From Bacillota bacterium (GTDB lineage: Bacteria; Bacillota; Clostridia; Peptostreptococcales; Anaerovoracaceae), in NCBI GenBank assembly GCA_017537495.1, contig JAFYKS010000380.1, positions 1-5,449 of the forward strand: a stretch of DNA of 5,449 nt, read 5' to 3'. Under the pieces are notes generated by a model. It was given only the letters and a program-made list of their open reading frames with translations. It did no database searches and was not told where the DNA came from. Position 1 is the stretch's first letter. Each line of letters begins with the position of its first letter. Shown piece after piece: positions 5,440 through 5,449 of this stretch. A program made the translations under genes and the position numbers.

Positions 5440-5449
5440 ATGGGCGAAA
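5440..5449 (+). CDS. Start of next operon gene, probably DppF/OppF-type ATPase (3' truncated by window edge)
   Basis: Only ATG GGC GAA A is visible (Met-Gly-Glu). AAAGGAG (5426-5432), inside the end of the upstream ATPase gene, is 7 bases before this ATG, the same spacing as the other genes here. The preceding stop ends at 5437, leaving a 2-base gap. An in-frame ATG at 5434, overlapping that stop, is only one base from the ribosome binding site and is less likely. The identity is inferred purely from the usual order of dpp/opp operons; the sequence itself shows only a gene start. Confidence 0.65.

Noticed and set aside
1..5449. A previously undescribed gene system, mobile element, CRISPR array or RNA gene
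   Set aside because: Every gene belongs to a well-known family in a standard order, the gene junctions are tight, and I saw no direct repeats, terminal repeats, transposase, integrase, tRNA or spacer-repeat pattern. The possible novelty is limited to the regulatory region and substrate specificity.

Overview
The window carries the 3' end of a sigma-54 enhancer-binding regulator, a regulatory gap of about 325 bases, and then most of a peptide-type (Dpp/Opp class) ABC import operon. All genes are on the + strand. The organism is probably a member of the Bacillota, most likely an anaerobic clostridial or related lineage. The reasons are strong AAGGAGG-type ribosome binding sites before every visible start, a lipoprotein-type binding protein with a Lys-rich leader, moderate GC content (roughly 45-50% by eye), and a sigma-54/activator pair next to a nutrient-uptake operon. 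The exact taxon cannot be read from this window.

Layout. 2-691: C-terminal part of a bacterial enhancer-binding protein, with AAA+ Walker B through sensor II and a Fis-type helix-turn-helix; its sensory N-terminus lies upstream of the window. 692-1016: non-coding, holding a rho-independent terminator (731-758), two similar TGCA-N5-TGCA-like sites 22 bp apart (766-800), a perfect 14-bp palindrome (874-887), an AT-rich imperfect palindrome (903-920), a full-consensus -24/-12 sigma-54 promoter (933-948), and a short inverted repeat at the predicted mRNA 5' end (963-977). 1017-2522: lipoprotein substrate-binding protein. 2566-2594: long perfect stem-loop without a T-tract, between the binding-protein gene and the first permease gene. 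2617-3552 and 3552-4442: two permeases of DppB and DppC type, overlapping by one base. 4454-5437: ATPase of DppD type with a C-terminal four-cysteine motif. 5440-5449: first codons of a further gene, presumably the partner ATPase (DppF/OppF type).

How it works together (inference). The regulator probably senses a metabolite or other signal through its unseen N-terminal domain, binds upstream elements in the gap, and drives sigma-54 polymerase at 933-948 to make a single binding protein-permease-permease-ATPase-ATPase mRNA. The terminator at 731-758 insulates the operon from the regulator's own transcript. The hairpin at 2566-2594 and the strong codon bias of the binding-protein gene (28 of 29 Lys codons are AAG) both fit a much higher yield of binding protein than of membrane components.

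I see no phage, transposon, CRISPR, RNA gene or new gene system. The operon is conventional. The points of interest are its regulatory region and the altered ligand-contact segment of the binding protein, which leaves the substrate open.
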